64,000 bases of DNA, taken from contig OY970153.1 of NCBI GenBank assembly GCA_963706385.1, forward strand, positions 682,001-746,000. The letters run 5' to 3'. The stretch is from Poindextera sp963706385 (lineage in GTDB: Bacteria; Pseudomonadota; Alphaproteobacteria; Caulobacterales; Caulobacteraceae). Shown one piece after another: positions 45,610 through 54,933 of this stretch (position 1 is its first letter; each line of letters opens with the position of its first letter). A program made the position numbers and the translations under genes. Below the pieces are notes generated by a model, which was not told the DNA's origin, did no database searches, and worked only from the letters and a program-made list of their open reading frames with translations.

Positions 45610-46359
45610 GTGACCCACCATTTCGCCACGCGTCAGCTTCGGTTCTTTTTGACCGCGCCCTCGGCCTGCCCCTACCTGCCGGGCCGCGACGAGCGGAAGG
45701 TGTTCACCCATCTGCCGCTGGCGGACGGCGCGGCGATCAACGACGCCCTGACCCAGATCGGCTTCCGCCGATCGCAGAACATCGCCTACCGGCCCGCCTG
45801 CGAGCGGTGCGACGCCTGCGTCTCGGCCCGCATTCCAGCCGTCGACTATCCCTATTCGCGATCCGAGCGACGGGTGCTCGAGCGCAATGACGACATCTCG
45901 CGGCATCTGGTCGAGGCCGAGGCGACGATGGAGCAGTTCGAGCTTTTGCGTCGCTACCTTCTGACCCGGCACGCCGAGGGTGGCATGGCCGACATGACTT
46001 GGTCGGACTATGTCGCCATGGTCGAGGACACCTCGGCCCGCACCCACCTGATCGAATATCGGCTGGGCGGACGCGACCGCGGACCGGGCGAACTGATGGC
46101 CTGCGTGCTGGTCGACGTGCTCGGCGACGGCCTATCGCTGGTCTACAGCTTCTACGATCCGACAATGCCTCGGCGCAGCCTGGGCTCGTTCATGATCCTC
46201 GACCACGTGGTCCAGGCCCAGCTCTCCGACCTGCCCTACGTCTACCTCGGCTACTGGGTCTCGGGCAGCCCGAAGATGGACTACAAGGCCCGCTTCAACC
46301 CGATCGAGGTGCTGCGGCCGGGCGGCTGGACGCCGATGCCCCAGCGGGACCGGGACTGA
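45610..46359 (+). CDS. bpt: Aspartate/glutamate leucyltransferase
   Basis: Bpt transfers Leu to acidic N-termini in the N-degron pathway. The 249-residue product has the N-terminal CPYLPGRDERKVFTHL, GFRRSQNIAYRPACERCDACVSARIP and DPTMPRRSLGSFMILDHV with YLGYWVSGSPKMDYKARFNP. Start GTG at 45610. It ends 4 bases from the convergent protease gene. Confidence 0.94.
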   Translation: MTHHFATRQLRFFLTAPSACPYLPGRDERKVFTHLPLADGAAINDALTQIGFRRSQNIAYRPACERCDACVSARIPAVDYPYSRSERRVLERNDDISRHLVEAEATMEQFELLRRYLLTRHAEGGMADMTWSDYVAMVEDTSARTHLIEYRLGGRDRGPGELMACVLVDVLGDGLSLVYSFYDPTMPRRSLGSFMILDHVVQAQLSDLPYVYLGYWVSGSPKMDYKARFNPIEVLRPGGWTPMPQRDRD

Positions 46360-46363
46360 ACAT

Positions 46364-47410
46364 CTAGCCCCATGGGCCCTTTCCCGGCGGCTGGTCCCAG
46401 GGTCCGGGAATTAGCGGCGACTCCTCGGGCGCGGCCGGGGCGACCTCCGCGACGCGCCCGCCGGCGTACTGAACCAGGGCGGCGATGCGCCGGTCGATCG
46501 GCGGATGGGTGGCGAACAGGCCGAAGAGACCTTCCTCGCGGTTTTCCAGGAACAGGCCCCTGACCTCCTCCGGCGCGTCGAGGTGGGCGTGGCCGGAGAC
46601 CTTTTGCAGCGCCGTGATCATCGCGTCGGGGTTCTTGGTCAGCTCGACCGAGCCGGCGTCGGCCACGAACTCGCGCCGACGCGAGATCGCCATCCGCACC
46701 ACGACGGCCAACAACCAGGCGATCGCCGCCGCGGCGATGCCGACCAGGACCAGCGCGCCGCCGCCGCGCCGTTCGTCGCGGTCGCCGCCGCGGAACCAAA
46801 GCATCCGGGCCAGCACCTGGGCCACCAGGCTGATGATGCCGGCGAACACCGCGGCGATGATCATGGTGCGAACGTCGCGATTGATGATGTGGGTCAGCTC
46901 GTGGCCTAGCACCGCCTCCAGTTCGTCGCGGGTGAGCCGCTCGCGCAGCCCCCGGGTGACGGTGATCGAGAACTGGCCCTCGTGCAGGCCGCTGGCGAAG
47001 GCGTTCATCTCGTCCGATTCGATGATCCGCAAGGTCGGCGTCTTCAGGCCCCTGGAGATGCAGAGGTTTTCCAGCAGGTTGTAGAGTTCGGGGTCGTCCT
47101 TGCGCGCGATCGGCGAGGCGCCGGTCGCCAGGTCGATGATCGTCTGGTTGGCGAAATAGGCGATCGCGAACCAGATCCCCGCCACCGCGACGGCCAGCGG
47201 CAGGCTCTGAAGCGTGGCCTGGGCCGCATAGCCGAACGGATCGACCGCCACGCCGTAATCGCCGTAGGGCAGCCGCTCGAAGCCCGCGCCCAGCAGCACG
47301 AGCTGTACGGCGAACAAAAGCACCAAGAGCAGCACCGGAAATCCCGCCAGCAGGAAGATCGAGCGGAGATTGTTGTTCCAGATGAAGGTCTGAAGGCCGA
47401 CGGCCTGCAC
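46364..47410 (-). CDS. M48-family membrane metalloprotease (HtpX-like)
   Basis: Zinc protease with four membrane segments: two near the N-terminus (about 17-42 and 70-90) and two in the middle (about 183-205 and 222-245). HELTH is at residues 170-174, and the third ligand region is EFVADAGSVELTK. The C-terminal domain is cytoplasmic and ends in a Pro-rich tail. It starts (GTG) 15 bases after lemA; LemA/M48 pairs are frequent. Substrate unknown. Confidence 0.9.
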   Translation of the reverse strand: MQAVGLQTFIWNNNLRSIFLLAGFPVLLLVLLFAVQLVLLGAGFERLPYGDYGVAVDPFGYAAQATLQSLPLAVAVAGIWFAIAYFANQTIIDLATGASPIARKDDPELYNLLENLCISRGLKTPTLRIIESDEMNAFASGLHEGQFSITVTRGLRERLTRDELEAVLGHELTHIINRDVRTMIIAAVFAGIISLVAQVLARMLWFRGGDRDERRGGGALVLVGIAAAAIAWLLAVVVRMAISRRREFVADAGSVELTKNPDAMITALQKVSGHAHLDAPEEVRGLFLENREEGLFGLFATHPPIDRRIAALVQYAGGRVAEVAPAAPEESPLIPGPWDQPPGKGPWG

Positions 47411-47425
47411 GGCTGGGGACCCGGC

Positions 47426-47986
47426 CTAGAACTTGACCTGGGGCGCGGTCTCGGCGGCGGCGCGGTTCTCGCCGAGGTCGAAGAAGGCGCGCTGCTGGAA
47501 GCCCATCGAATTGGCGATGAGCACCGCGGGAAACTGCTGGATCGAGGCGTTGAACTCGCTGACCGCGTTGTTGAAGTAGCGGCGGGCGGCGGCGAGCTTG
47601 TTTTCGATGTCGCCCAGTTCGGCCTGAAGTTGCATGAAGTTGGCGTTGGCCTTCAGGTCCGGATAGGCCTCCGAAACCGCGAACAGCTGGCGAAGCGCGC
47701 CGGACAAGACGTTTTCGGCCGCCACCTTGTCCTCGACGCTGCCGGCCGAGGCGGCCGAGGCGCGGGCCTTGGTCACCGCCTCCAGCGTGCCGCTCTCGTG
47801 GGCGGCATAGCCCTTGACCGTCTCCACCAGGTTCGGGATCAGGTCCTGGCGCTGCTTGAGCTGCACGTCGATGTCGGCGAAGGCCTGGTTGGCGTTCTGG
47901 CGCAGGCCGACCAGTCGGTTGTAGGTCCCCACCAGCATGAGGACCACGACCGCGACGATCGCGACAACGACGAGCAAGCCAACCAT
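47426..47986 (-). CDS. lemA: LemA family protein
   Basis: The 186-residue product has an N-terminal membrane anchor (MVGLLVVVAIVAVVVLMLVG) and the LemA helical core: YNRLVGLRQNANQAFADIDV, LKQRQDLIPNLVETVKGYA and ARRYFNNAVSEFNASIQQFP. It is the first gene of the pair with the M48 protease. LemA proteins are widespread but their role is not established. Confidence 0.94.
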   Translation of the reverse strand: MVGLLVVVAIVAVVVLMLVGTYNRLVGLRQNANQAFADIDVQLKQRQDLIPNLVETVKGYAAHESGTLEAVTKARASAASAGSVEDKVAAENVLSGALRQLFAVSEAYPDLKANANFMQLQAELGDIENKLAAARRYFNNAVSEFNASIQQFPAVLIANSMGFQQRAFFDLGENRAAAETAPQVKF

Positions 47987-48019
47987 GAGATGTTCCTTAC
48001 GCGGGCCAGCCGAAACATA

Positions 48020-48041
48020 GGCGCGGCTCTCGCGCCGCGCC
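48020..48041 (-). terminator. Hairpin downstream of parC
   Basis: GGCGCGG and CCGCGCC pair around an 8-base loop, 37 bases past the parC stop and 34 bases before lemA. A second 7-bp stem (48047-48073) lies between. Terminator-like, but without a T run. Confidence 0.4.
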
Positions 48042-48077
48042 AGTGACGCCGCCGTAACTCCGAAAAGGCGGCGCTGC

Positions 48078-50324
48078 TTACCGCGGCCGGAATCGTTTGC
48101 TAGCCGGAAAGCCCCTGGGCGCGAGGCGGCCGGCGCTGGCGCGCTTGCCCAGCCAGTCGCGCCATTCGCCCCAGGCGCGGGTGCGGCCGGCCGGATCGGT
48201 CCAGCTCGCCCCGGTCTCGGCGGAAAAGGCGATGGCGTCGCGCAGGCCGCCTTCGCGGTAGCTCTGCAGCTTGACCCCCTTGCCGCGCGGCATCTCGGGC
48301 AGATCGCTCACCGCAAAGACCAGGATCTTGCCATTGTCGCCGATCACCGCGAGGTGGTCGCCATCGACTTCCAGCGAAACCGCGGCCTGCCCGTTCAGGA
48401 CCTGCTTGCCGGCCCGGCGGAAGGCGATCGCCTCATCCTCGGGCAGGACGAAGCCGTAGCCGGCCTTGGAGGCCAGGATTCGCTTGCGCCCAGGCTTGTG
48501 GATGAAGACGTCGACCAGCCCCACCCGGTCGTCCAGGTCCAGCATCAGCCGCAAAGGCTCGCCGTGTCCCCTGGCCGAGGGCAGCTTGTCGCAGGCCAGC
48601 GTGAAGAACCGCCCGTCGGAGGCGAACAGCAGGAGCTTGTCGGTGGTTTCGGCCGGGACCAGGAATCCGAGGCTGTCACCCTCCTTGAACTTCAGCTCCG
48701 AGGGGTCCTCCACCCTGCCCCGCGCGGCGCGGATCCAGCCGCGCTCGGACAGGATCACAGTGATCGGCTCGCGGGTGACCATGGCCTCGATGGCGCTGGC
48801 GGTGTCGACCAGGGGCGCGTCGGCGAAGGTCGAGCGGCGGGCGCCGACCACGGTGTCGGGACCGAGCGTCTTGCGCACGTCGCGCAGACCGACGCCCACC
48901 AGCCGCCATTGCTGCTTGTCCGAGCCCAGAAGCTGGCTCAGCCCGTCGCGTTCCTCGGACAGGCCCGCGTGCTCGCGCCGGATCTCCATCTCCTCCAGCC
49001 GGGCGAGTTGGCGCAGGCGGGTGTTGAGGATGGCGTCGGCCTGGAGCTCGCTGAGCGCGAACGCCTCGATCAGCCGGGCCTTGGGCTCCTCCTCCTGGCG
49101 GACGATACGGATCACCTCGTCGAGATTGAGGTAGGCGATCAACAGCCCGTCCAGGATGTGCAGCCGCGCCTCGATCTTGGCCAGGCGGAAGCGGGCGCGG
49201 CGCACCAGCACCTGGCGCCTATGGTCCAGGAACGCCTTGAGCGCCGCCTTCAGGCTCATGACCCCCGGCGTGCCGCTGGCGTCCAGCACGTTCATGTTGA
49301 CCGGAAAACGGGTCTCCAGGTCCGAGAGCCGAAACAGGCTCTCCATCAGCGCCTCGGGCGGGATGGCGCGCGACTTGGGCTCCAGGACGATGCGCACGTC
49401 CTCGGCCGACTCGTCGCGCACGTCGCCCAACAGCGCCGCCTTCTTGGTCTCGATCAAGTCGGCCAAGCGCTCGATCAGCTCGGCCTTGCGGACCTGATAG
49501 GGGATCTCGGTGACGATGATCCGATAGCCGCCGCGCCCAAGCTGCTCCTCGCTCCAGCGCGCGCGCACCCGAACCCCGCCCCGGCCGGTCTCGTAGGTCT
49601 CCAGGAGCGAGGCCCGCGGCTCGACGATCACCCCGCCGGTCGGGAAATCCGGGCCCTGGACCGCGCCCATCAGCTCGGCCGTGGTCGCGTCCGGCTTGTC
49701 CAGCAGGATCAGGCAGGCGTCGATCAGCTCGGCGGCGTTGTGCGGCGGGATCGAGGTGGCCATGCCGACCGCGATGCCCGAAGAGCCGTTGGCCAAAAGG
49801 TTCGGGAAGCCCGCCGGCAACACCACCGGCTCTTCCTCCTCGCCGTCGTAGGTCGCGCGGAAGTCGACCGCGTCCTCGTCGATGCCGTCCAGCAGCAGCG
49901 CCGCCGCCTGCGTCAGCCGGCATTCGGTGTATCGCATGGCTGCGGCGTTATCGCCGTCGATGTTGCCGAAATTGCCCTGGCCGTCGACCAGCCGGTAGCG
50001 CTGGGCGAAGTCCTGGGCCAGGCGCACCAGGGCGTCATAGACCGCCACATCGCCGTGCGGATGGTATTTGCCGATCACGTCGCCGACCACGCGGGCGCAC
50101 TTCTTGGCCGAGGCCTCAGGGTCGAGCCGCAGCAGACGCATGGCGTAGAGCAGCCGCCGATGCACGGGCTTCAGCCCATCGCGCACGTCCGGCAGGGCGC
50201 GGTTGGTGATGGTCGACAGCGCATAGGCCAGATAGCGCCGTGACAGCGCCTCGCTCAGCGGCTCGTCGATGATCCGGTCGCCATCGCCGCCGTCGCCGCC
50301 GCCCGGGGTGAAGGGTTTGGTCAT
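48078..50324 (-). CDS. parC: DNA topoisomerase IV subunit A
   Basis: ParC cuts and rejoins DNA in decatenation. The 748-residue product has the catalytic Tyr132 in AAAMRYTECRLTQAAALLLD, the quinolone region KYHPHGDVAVYDALVRLAQD (Val93 where many ParC have Ser; Asp97 at the Glu site), and the C-terminal beta-pinwheel (RKRILASKAGYGFVLPEDEA). ParC rather than GyrA by the shorter, divergent C-terminal domain lacking the GyrA box. Confidence 0.93.
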   Translation of the reverse strand: MTKPFTPGGGDGGDGDRIIDEPLSEALSRRYLAYALSTITNRALPDVRDGLKPVHRRLLYAMRLLRLDPEASAKKCARVVGDVIGKYHPHGDVAVYDALVRLAQDFAQRYRLVDGQGNFGNIDGDNAAAMRYTECRLTQAAALLLDGIDEDAVDFRATYDGEEEEPVVLPAGFPNLLANGSSGIAVGMATSIPPHNAAELIDACLILLDKPDATTAELMGAVQGPDFPTGGVIVEPRASLLETYETGRGGVRVRARWSEEQLGRGGYRIIVTEIPYQVRKAELIERLADLIETKKAALLGDVRDESAEDVRIVLEPKSRAIPPEALMESLFRLSDLETRFPVNMNVLDASGTPGVMSLKAALKAFLDHRRQVLVRRARFRLAKIEARLHILDGLLIAYLNLDEVIRIVRQEEEPKARLIEAFALSELQADAILNTRLRQLARLEEMEIRREHAGLSEERDGLSQLLGSDKQQWRLVGVGLRDVRKTLGPDTVVGARRSTFADAPLVDTASAIEAMVTREPITVILSERGWIRAARGRVEDPSELKFKEGDSLGFLVPAETTDKLLLFASDGRFFTLACDKLPSARGHGEPLRLMLDLDDRVGLVDVFIHKPGRKRILASKAGYGFVLPEDEAIAFRRAGKQVLNGQAAVSLEVDGDHLAVIGDNGKILVFAVSDLPEMPRGKGVKLQSYREGGLRDAIAFSAETGASWTDPAGRTRAWGEWRDWLGKRASAGRLAPRGFPASKRFRPR

Positions 50325-50396
50325 GAGAGGCTCGAATCGGTCATGGCGCGGCCAGGGTAGCGGACCGCCCTCGTTCTACGCCACGCCGACCCCGCG

Positions 50397-51128
50397 CTAA
50401 AGCCGCCCGGCGTCCCGCAGACGGTCGATCAGCCATATCCTGGCCGGGGGTAGCGGTCGGTTCATCACCGCGAACACGAAGCTTTCGAGAAAGTGGCCGG
50501 TCAGCTCCAGGCCTGCGCCGATGTCGCCGGCGTCCAGCCCGCCCTGGGCCGAGAGCAGGAACCGGGGCAGCCTGAGCAGGCGATCGGCGTAGGGCGCGCC
50601 GGCGTCGCGGCTGACCGCCCGGCCGGTGCGCGGACTGACATAGACCAGATCGTCGGTGGCTCCGGTGGCGGCGCATTTCGACAGGTCCAGGCCGAAGCCC
50701 AACTCCTGCAAGAGACCCGCCTCGAAGCGCACATAGACCGCCGGCCAGATGGCGGTCTCGCCGAGCGCCGCGGCGAAGGCCTCGAAGGCGAAGAAGGCGC
50801 CCGGATGCGGCTCGCGCTCGGGCAGGGCGCCGGCGACGACGGACGCCGCCGCGGAAAGACCCGCCAGCGCCAGGGAATCGTCGAACAACGCCGAGGGGCC
50901 CTCGCCTTCCGGCTCCAGACTGGCCGAGCCAAGCTGTTCGGATATCCGCGCGCGGTAGCGCAGGCTCACCCTTGCGCCGGCTTGCAGGAACGGCCGCATC
51001 CGCCGCGAGGCTCCGCCGGCGACATGGGCGACATAGCGGCCCCTCGATGCGGTCAACAGCTCGACGATCGCCCCGGCCTCGCCATGGGCGCGGGCGGACA
51101 GGACAAAGGCGTCGTCTTCGAAGTCCAC
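50397..51128 (-). CDS. recO: DNA repair protein RecO
   Basis: RecO loads RecA with RecF and RecR. The 243-residue product begins MDFEDDAFVLSARAHGEAGAIVELLTASRG, an OB-fold start typical of alphaproteobacterial RecO, followed by a helical part and one Cys (LSKCAATGATDDLVYVSPRTG) as in the family zinc region. It follows era by 83 bases; era-recO is a standard pair. Confidence 0.92.
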   Translation of the reverse strand: MDFEDDAFVLSARAHGEAGAIVELLTASRGRYVAHVAGGASRRMRPFLQAGARVSLRYRARISEQLGSASLEPEGEGPSALFDDSLALAGLSAAASVVAGALPEREPHPGAFFAFEAFAAALGETAIWPAVYVRFEAGLLQELGFGLDLSKCAATGATDDLVYVSPRTGRAVSRDAGAPYADRLLRLPRFLLSAQGGLDAGDIGAGLELTGHFLESFVFAVMNRPLPPARIWLIDRLRDAGRL

Positions 51129-51146
51129 TAGGTGGCGCCAGAGAAC

Positions 51147-51169
51147 CCTTCCCCCATCGAGGGGGAAGG
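51147..51169. terminator. Perfect hairpin between era and recO
   Basis: CCTTCCCCC and GGGGGAAGG pair exactly around ATCGA, a 9-bp stem. It lies 19 bases upstream of recO and 42 bases past era. It could reduce transcription from era into recO, or be a dispersed extragenic repeat of a type common in alphaproteobacteria. Confidence 0.5.
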
Positions 51170-51211
51170 CTCATTGGGTTCGCCCGACGCTATGCGCATT
51201 CGGACCATCGC

Positions 51212-52156
51212 CTAGACATCGAAGTCCAGCCCGATGCCGGAGTAGAACTCGCGCGCCTCGGACCAGTTCTCCTTGACCTTGACCAACAGGAACAGATGCA
51301 CCGGCCGGTCGAGGATTTCGCTCAGGTCCTTGCGGGCGGTCTCGCCGATCCATTTCAGCGTCTGGCCGCCCTTGCCCAGGATGATCGGGCGCTGGCTCTC
51401 GCGCTCGACATAGATGGTCTGTTCGATTCTGACCGCCCCGCCCTTGGCCTCGGTGAAGGCGGTGGTCTCCACCGCGGCGGCGTAGGGCAGCTCCTCATGG
51501 ACCCGAAGATAGAGCTTCTCGCGGGTGATCTCGGCGGCCAGCAGCCGCGCCGGCAGGTCGGCGGTCTGGTCCTCGGGATAGAGCCAGGGTCCTTCCGGCA
51601 TCAGGGCGGCGAGGCGGGCCTTCAGGTCGTCAACCCCTGAACCGTTCAGGGCCGAGATCATGAACACCTCTTCGTAGACGCCGGACTCGAACAGGCGCTG
51701 GGAGAGGGCGAGAAGCTGGTCGCGCCGGACCAGGTCGATCTTGTTCAGCACCAGGATCGCCTTGCGCCGGTCCTTCGGCAGGGCGGCGGTGATCGAGGCG
51801 GTGTCGTCGGCGCAGCGGCGATCGGACGCGCTCGCCTTGCCCTCGGCCACCGCGATTTCGCTGCTGGCGTCGACCAGATGCACGACGGCGTCGGCGTCCT
51901 GCGCCCCGCCCCAGGCCGCGCGGACCATGGCCCGGTCCAGCCGGCGGCGCGGCTTGAAGATGCCGGGGGTGTCGATCAGCACGATCTGACTGACGCCCTC
52001 GATCGCCACGCCCTTCACCGGAAAGCGCGTGGTCTGGACCTTCTGGGTCACGATCGAGACCTTGGCTCCGACCAGGCGATTGACCAGGGTCGACTTGCCG
52101 GCGTTGGGCGCGCCGATCACGGCGGCGAACCCGGCCCGTTTGGCTTGCTCGTTCAT
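51212..52156 (-). CDS. era: GTPase Era
   Basis: Ribosome-assembly GTPase that binds the 3' end of 16S rRNA. The 314-residue product has G1 GAPNAGKST, G3 DTPG, G4 NKID and a C-terminal KH domain (RPIILGKGGQTLKWIGETAR). The start overlaps the rnc stop by 4 bases; the rnc-era pair is conserved. Confidence 0.97.
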   Translation of the reverse strand: MNEQAKRAGFAAVIGAPNAGKSTLVNRLVGAKVSIVTQKVQTTRFPVKGVAIEGVSQIVLIDTPGIFKPRRRLDRAMVRAAWGGAQDADAVVHLVDASSEIAVAEGKASASDRRCADDTASITAALPKDRRKAILVLNKIDLVRRDQLLALSQRLFESGVYEEVFMISALNGSGVDDLKARLAALMPEGPWLYPEDQTADLPARLLAAEITREKLYLRVHEELPYAAAVETTAFTEAKGGAVRIEQTIYVERESQRPIILGKGGQTLKWIGETARKDLSEILDRPVHLFLLVKVKENWSEAREFYSGIGLDFDV

Positions 52157-52848
52157 GCGCCCCGCTCCCTGGCCAGCAGCGCCGCGGCGGCGGCCTTTTC
52201 GGCCTCCTGGCGAGAGCGGCCCTGGGCGGCGACCGGCTCCAGGCCGGCGACCTCAACCGCCACCGTGAAGGTCGGCGCATGGTCCGGCCCGCTGCGCGCC
52301 GTCACCGCATAGGCCGGCAGCGGCTTGCCCAGGCCCTGCGCCCATTCCTGCAACGCGGTCTTGGGATCGCGCGCGCGCGGCGAGCCGACCTCGGAAAAAA
52401 GCTCCGACCATAGATCGAGGAACACCGTTCGGGCGGCCTCCAGGCCCGCATCCTGATAGATCGCGGCCATCACCGCCTCGCACGCTCCCGCCAGGATCGA
52501 CTCCTTGTCCCGCCCGCCGGTCTTGGTCTCCGACGGCGCGAGTCGCAGCGCCGGGCCGACGCCCACCGCGCGGGCCACCCGCGCGCAGGCCTCGCGGCTG
52601 ACCAGACCGTTCAGGCGCACGGCGAGCTCGCCCTCCGCGGCGCCCGCGTCCAGCGCCGCCAGCCGCTCGGCCGCCAGGAGCCCGATCACCCGATCGCCGA
52701 TGAATTCCAGCACCTCGTTGTCGCGCGCCTTGCCGCCTCCGCCGCCGACGCTGGCGTGGATCAGGGCGCGTTCCAGCAGGCTGTCGTCATGAAAGGCGTG
52801 GCCCAGGCGGGCCTTCAGGGCGTCGACGGCGGCCGCGCGGGCGTTCAT
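52153..52848 (-). CDS. rnc: Ribonuclease III
   Basis: Cleaves double-stranded RNA, including rRNA precursors. The 231-residue product has the signature NEVLEFIGDRVIGLLAAERL with catalytic Glu/Asp, KESILAGACEAVMAAIYQDAG, and a C-terminal dsRNA-binding domain (PLPAYAVTARSGPDHAPTFT). It lies between lepB and era with 4-base overlaps on both sides. Confidence 0.96.
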   Translation of the reverse strand: MNARAAAVDALKARLGHAFHDDSLLERALIHASVGGGGGKARDNEVLEFIGDRVIGLLAAERLAALDAGAAEGELAVRLNGLVSREACARVARAVGVGPALRLAPSETKTGGRDKESILAGACEAVMAAIYQDAGLEAARTVFLDLWSELFSEVGSPRARDPKTALQEWAQGLGKPLPAYAVTARSGPDHAPTFTVAVEVAGLEPVAAQGRSRQEAEKAAAAALLARERGA

Positions 52849-53687
52849 TGCAAGACTTTAGCGAACCGATCCGGCCTTGCGTCGAGCACCCAGGTCCAGG
52901 GCTTGAACAGCGAAGCCTCCGGCTTCCACGACAGCAGGATCAACCGCGCGCGGCCGACGAGGTTTTCCTCCGGCACGAAGCCGACACCCTCGCCGTTGAC
53001 GAACTGATCGAGCGAGGAATCCCACGGGCACGTCGCATTGGTCGATTCCGGGGGAACGCCCGGATCGAAACGGCTATCGGCCGAGTTGTCGCGGTTGTCG
53101 CCCATCATGAAGTAGCAATGCGGCGGCACCACATAGACCCCGGTGTTGTCCGCTTGGCCGTCGCCGCCATAGCTGTTGGTCAGGAAACGGCGGCCGCTCG
53201 GCAGGGTTTCGACATAGCGCGCCACCGGCCTGATTTCGCCATAGCCCATGTCCTCGACCCCCGCGGAGGCGGGCGTGCGCACGATCGGCTTGTCGTTGAT
53301 GTAGACCAGGCCCTGCTTAACCTGGATGCGGTCGCCCGGCAGGCCGATCAGCCGCTTGATATAGTCGGTGCGGCCGTCGCGCGGCAGTTTGAACACCACG
53401 ATGTCGCCGCGCCGCGGCGCGTGGAACAGAATCCGGCCGGAGAACAGCTTCGGGCTGAACGGGATCGAATGGCGGCTGTAGCCGTAGCTGTACTTGGAGA
53501 CGATGATGTAGTCGCCCTGATAGAGGTTGGGCTCCATCGACGCCGAGGGGATGGTGAACGGCTGGAACAAGAGCACCCTCAGCACCAAGGCGATCAGCAG
53601 CGCATAGACCACGGTCTTGACGATCTCGATTGTCTCATCGATCGCCTCGCCCTTCCCGGTGGGCTGGTCCTCGGCGTTTGACGTCAT
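52845..53687 (-). CDS. lepB: Signal peptidase I
   Basis: Cleaves signal peptides at the inner membrane. The 280-residue product has one N-terminal membrane segment (about 23-43), the serine nucleophile Ser50 in PSASMEPNLYQGD, Lys111 in DYIKRLIGLPGDRI and GDNRDNSADSR. It overlaps rnc by 4 bases and follows acpS by 83 bases. Confidence 0.96.
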   Translation of the reverse strand: MTSNAEDQPTGKGEAIDETIEIVKTVVYALLIALVLRVLLFQPFTIPSASMEPNLYQGDYIIVSKYSYGYSRHSIPFSPKLFSGRILFHAPRRGDIVVFKLPRDGRTDYIKRLIGLPGDRIQVKQGLVYINDKPIVRTPASAGVEDMGYGEIRPVARYVETLPSGRRFLTNSYGGDGQADNTGVYVVPPHCYFMMGDNRDNSADSRFDPGVPPESTNATCPWDSSLDQFVNGEGVGFVPEENLVGRARLILLSWKPEASLFKPWTWVLDARPDRFAKVLQ

Positions 53688-53770
53688 GAAAAAGCGATCT
53701 CTCTGAAAGGCCCGCGGCGTTGCGCCTTGCTAGACGTTCGCCACACATCGAGCAAGCTGGCCGCTCTCGA

Positions 53771-54178
53771 CTAGCCGTCAGTCGCCGACAAGGCCTCGAT
53801 GATCACGAACGCCTGGGCATAAGGGTGGTCGTCGGTCAGGCTGAGGTGGATCACCGCCCGCATCCCCGCCGGCGTGATCTCGGCCAGGCGCTGACCCGCG
53901 CCGCCGCTCAGGACCATCGTCGGCTGGCCCGAACGCAGGTTGACCACCCCCATGTCACGCCAGAACACGCCGCGTTTCAGCCCGGTGCCCAGCGCCTTGG
54001 CGCAGGCCTCCTTGGCGGCGAAGCGCTTGGCGTAGCTGGCGGGACGGTCGGCCTTGCGCTCTGAGCGGCCGCGCTCGACCTCGGTGAATATCCGATGGGT
54101 GAACCGTTCGCCGAACCGCGCCAGCGCCTGTTCGATGCGCCGGATGTCGCAGAGGTCCGATCCAATCCCGACGATCAA
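53771..54178 (-). CDS. acpS: Holo-[acyl-carrier-protein] synthase
   Basis: Adds the phosphopantetheine arm to ACP. The 135-residue product has IVGIGSDLCDIRRIEQALAR and YAKRFAAKEACAKALGTGLKRGVFWRDMGV, the AcpS signature. It overlaps pdxJ by 4 bases, as in most proteobacteria. Confidence 0.94.
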   Translation of the reverse strand: MIVGIGSDLCDIRRIEQALARFGERFTHRIFTEVERGRSERKADRPASYAKRFAAKEACAKALGTGLKRGVFWRDMGVVNLRSGQPTMVLSGGAGQRLAEITPAGMRAVIHLSLTDDHPYAQAFVIIEALSATDG

Positions 54179-54933
54179 GCCGCCGCCTCGCCGCGAGCGG
54201 CGTCCATCAGGGCGCGCATTCGCCGGATGGCCGCGTCGAGGCCGATGAAAATCGCCTCGCCGACCAGGAAATGGCCGATATTGAGCTCCGCGAGCTCGGG
54301 AATGGCGGCTACTGCGCTGACCGTCTCATAGTCGATGCCATGGCCGGCGTGGACCTCCAGGCCCAGCGCGCGCGCCTGGGCCGCGCCACTTCGCAGGGCG
54401 TTCAGCAGCCGCTCCGCCTCGCCCCGCCGCTCGCGCACGGCCAGGCAATAGGCGCCGGTGTGCAGCTCGACCACCTGCGCGCCGACCGAGGCGGCGGCGG
54501 CGATCTGGGCCGGGTCCGGCTCGACGAACAGCGAGACGCGGATGCCGGCGGCCTTCAGGCTGGCGACGATCGGAGCGACGCGATTGTGCTGGCCCGCGAC
54601 GTCCAGCCCGCCCTCGGTGGTCACCTCCTCGCGCCGCTCGGGCACCAAGCAGGCGGCGTGCGGGCGATGGTTCAGCGCGATCCGCTCCATCTCGCCGGTC
54701 GCCGCCATCTCCAGGTTCAGCGGCCGGCCACGCTTGCGGCAAAGGGTCGCCAGGGCGTCGATGTCGGCGTCCGAAATGTGCCGGCGATCCTCGCGCAGGT
54801 GAGCGGTGATCCCGTCCGCGCCGGCGACCAGAGCCAGCTCGGCGGCCCGTGCGGGGTCGGGATAGGCCTCGCCGCGCGCGTTGCGGATGGTGGCGACGTG
54901 GTCGATGTTGACGCCCAGGCGGATGGGTCTCAC
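54175..54933 (-). CDS. pdxJ: Pyridoxine 5'-phosphate synthase
   Basis: Final step of the DXP-dependent vitamin B6 pathway. The 252-residue product has RLGVNIDHVATIRNARGEAYPD, DGITAHLREDRRHI and VELHTGAYCLA, with LEVHAGHGIDYETV. I chose the GTG at 54933, overlapping the pyrE stop (GTGA). The PLP product serves GlyA and HemA, both in this window. Confidence 0.95.
   Translation of the reverse strand: MRPIRLGVNIDHVATIRNARGEAYPDPARAAELALVAGADGITAHLREDRRHISDADIDALATLCRKRGRPLNLEMAATGEMERIALNHRPHAACLVPERREEVTTEGGLDVAGQHNRVAPIVASLKAAGIRVSLFVEPDPAQIAAAASVGAQVVELHTGAYCLAVRERRGEAERLLNALRSGAAQARALGLEVHAGHGIDYETVSAVAAIPELAELNIGHFLVGEAIFIGLDAAIRRMRALMDAARGEAAA

Noticed and set aside
48354..50243. 629-codon plus-strand open frame
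   Set aside because: Antisense to parC, without motifs or start signals.
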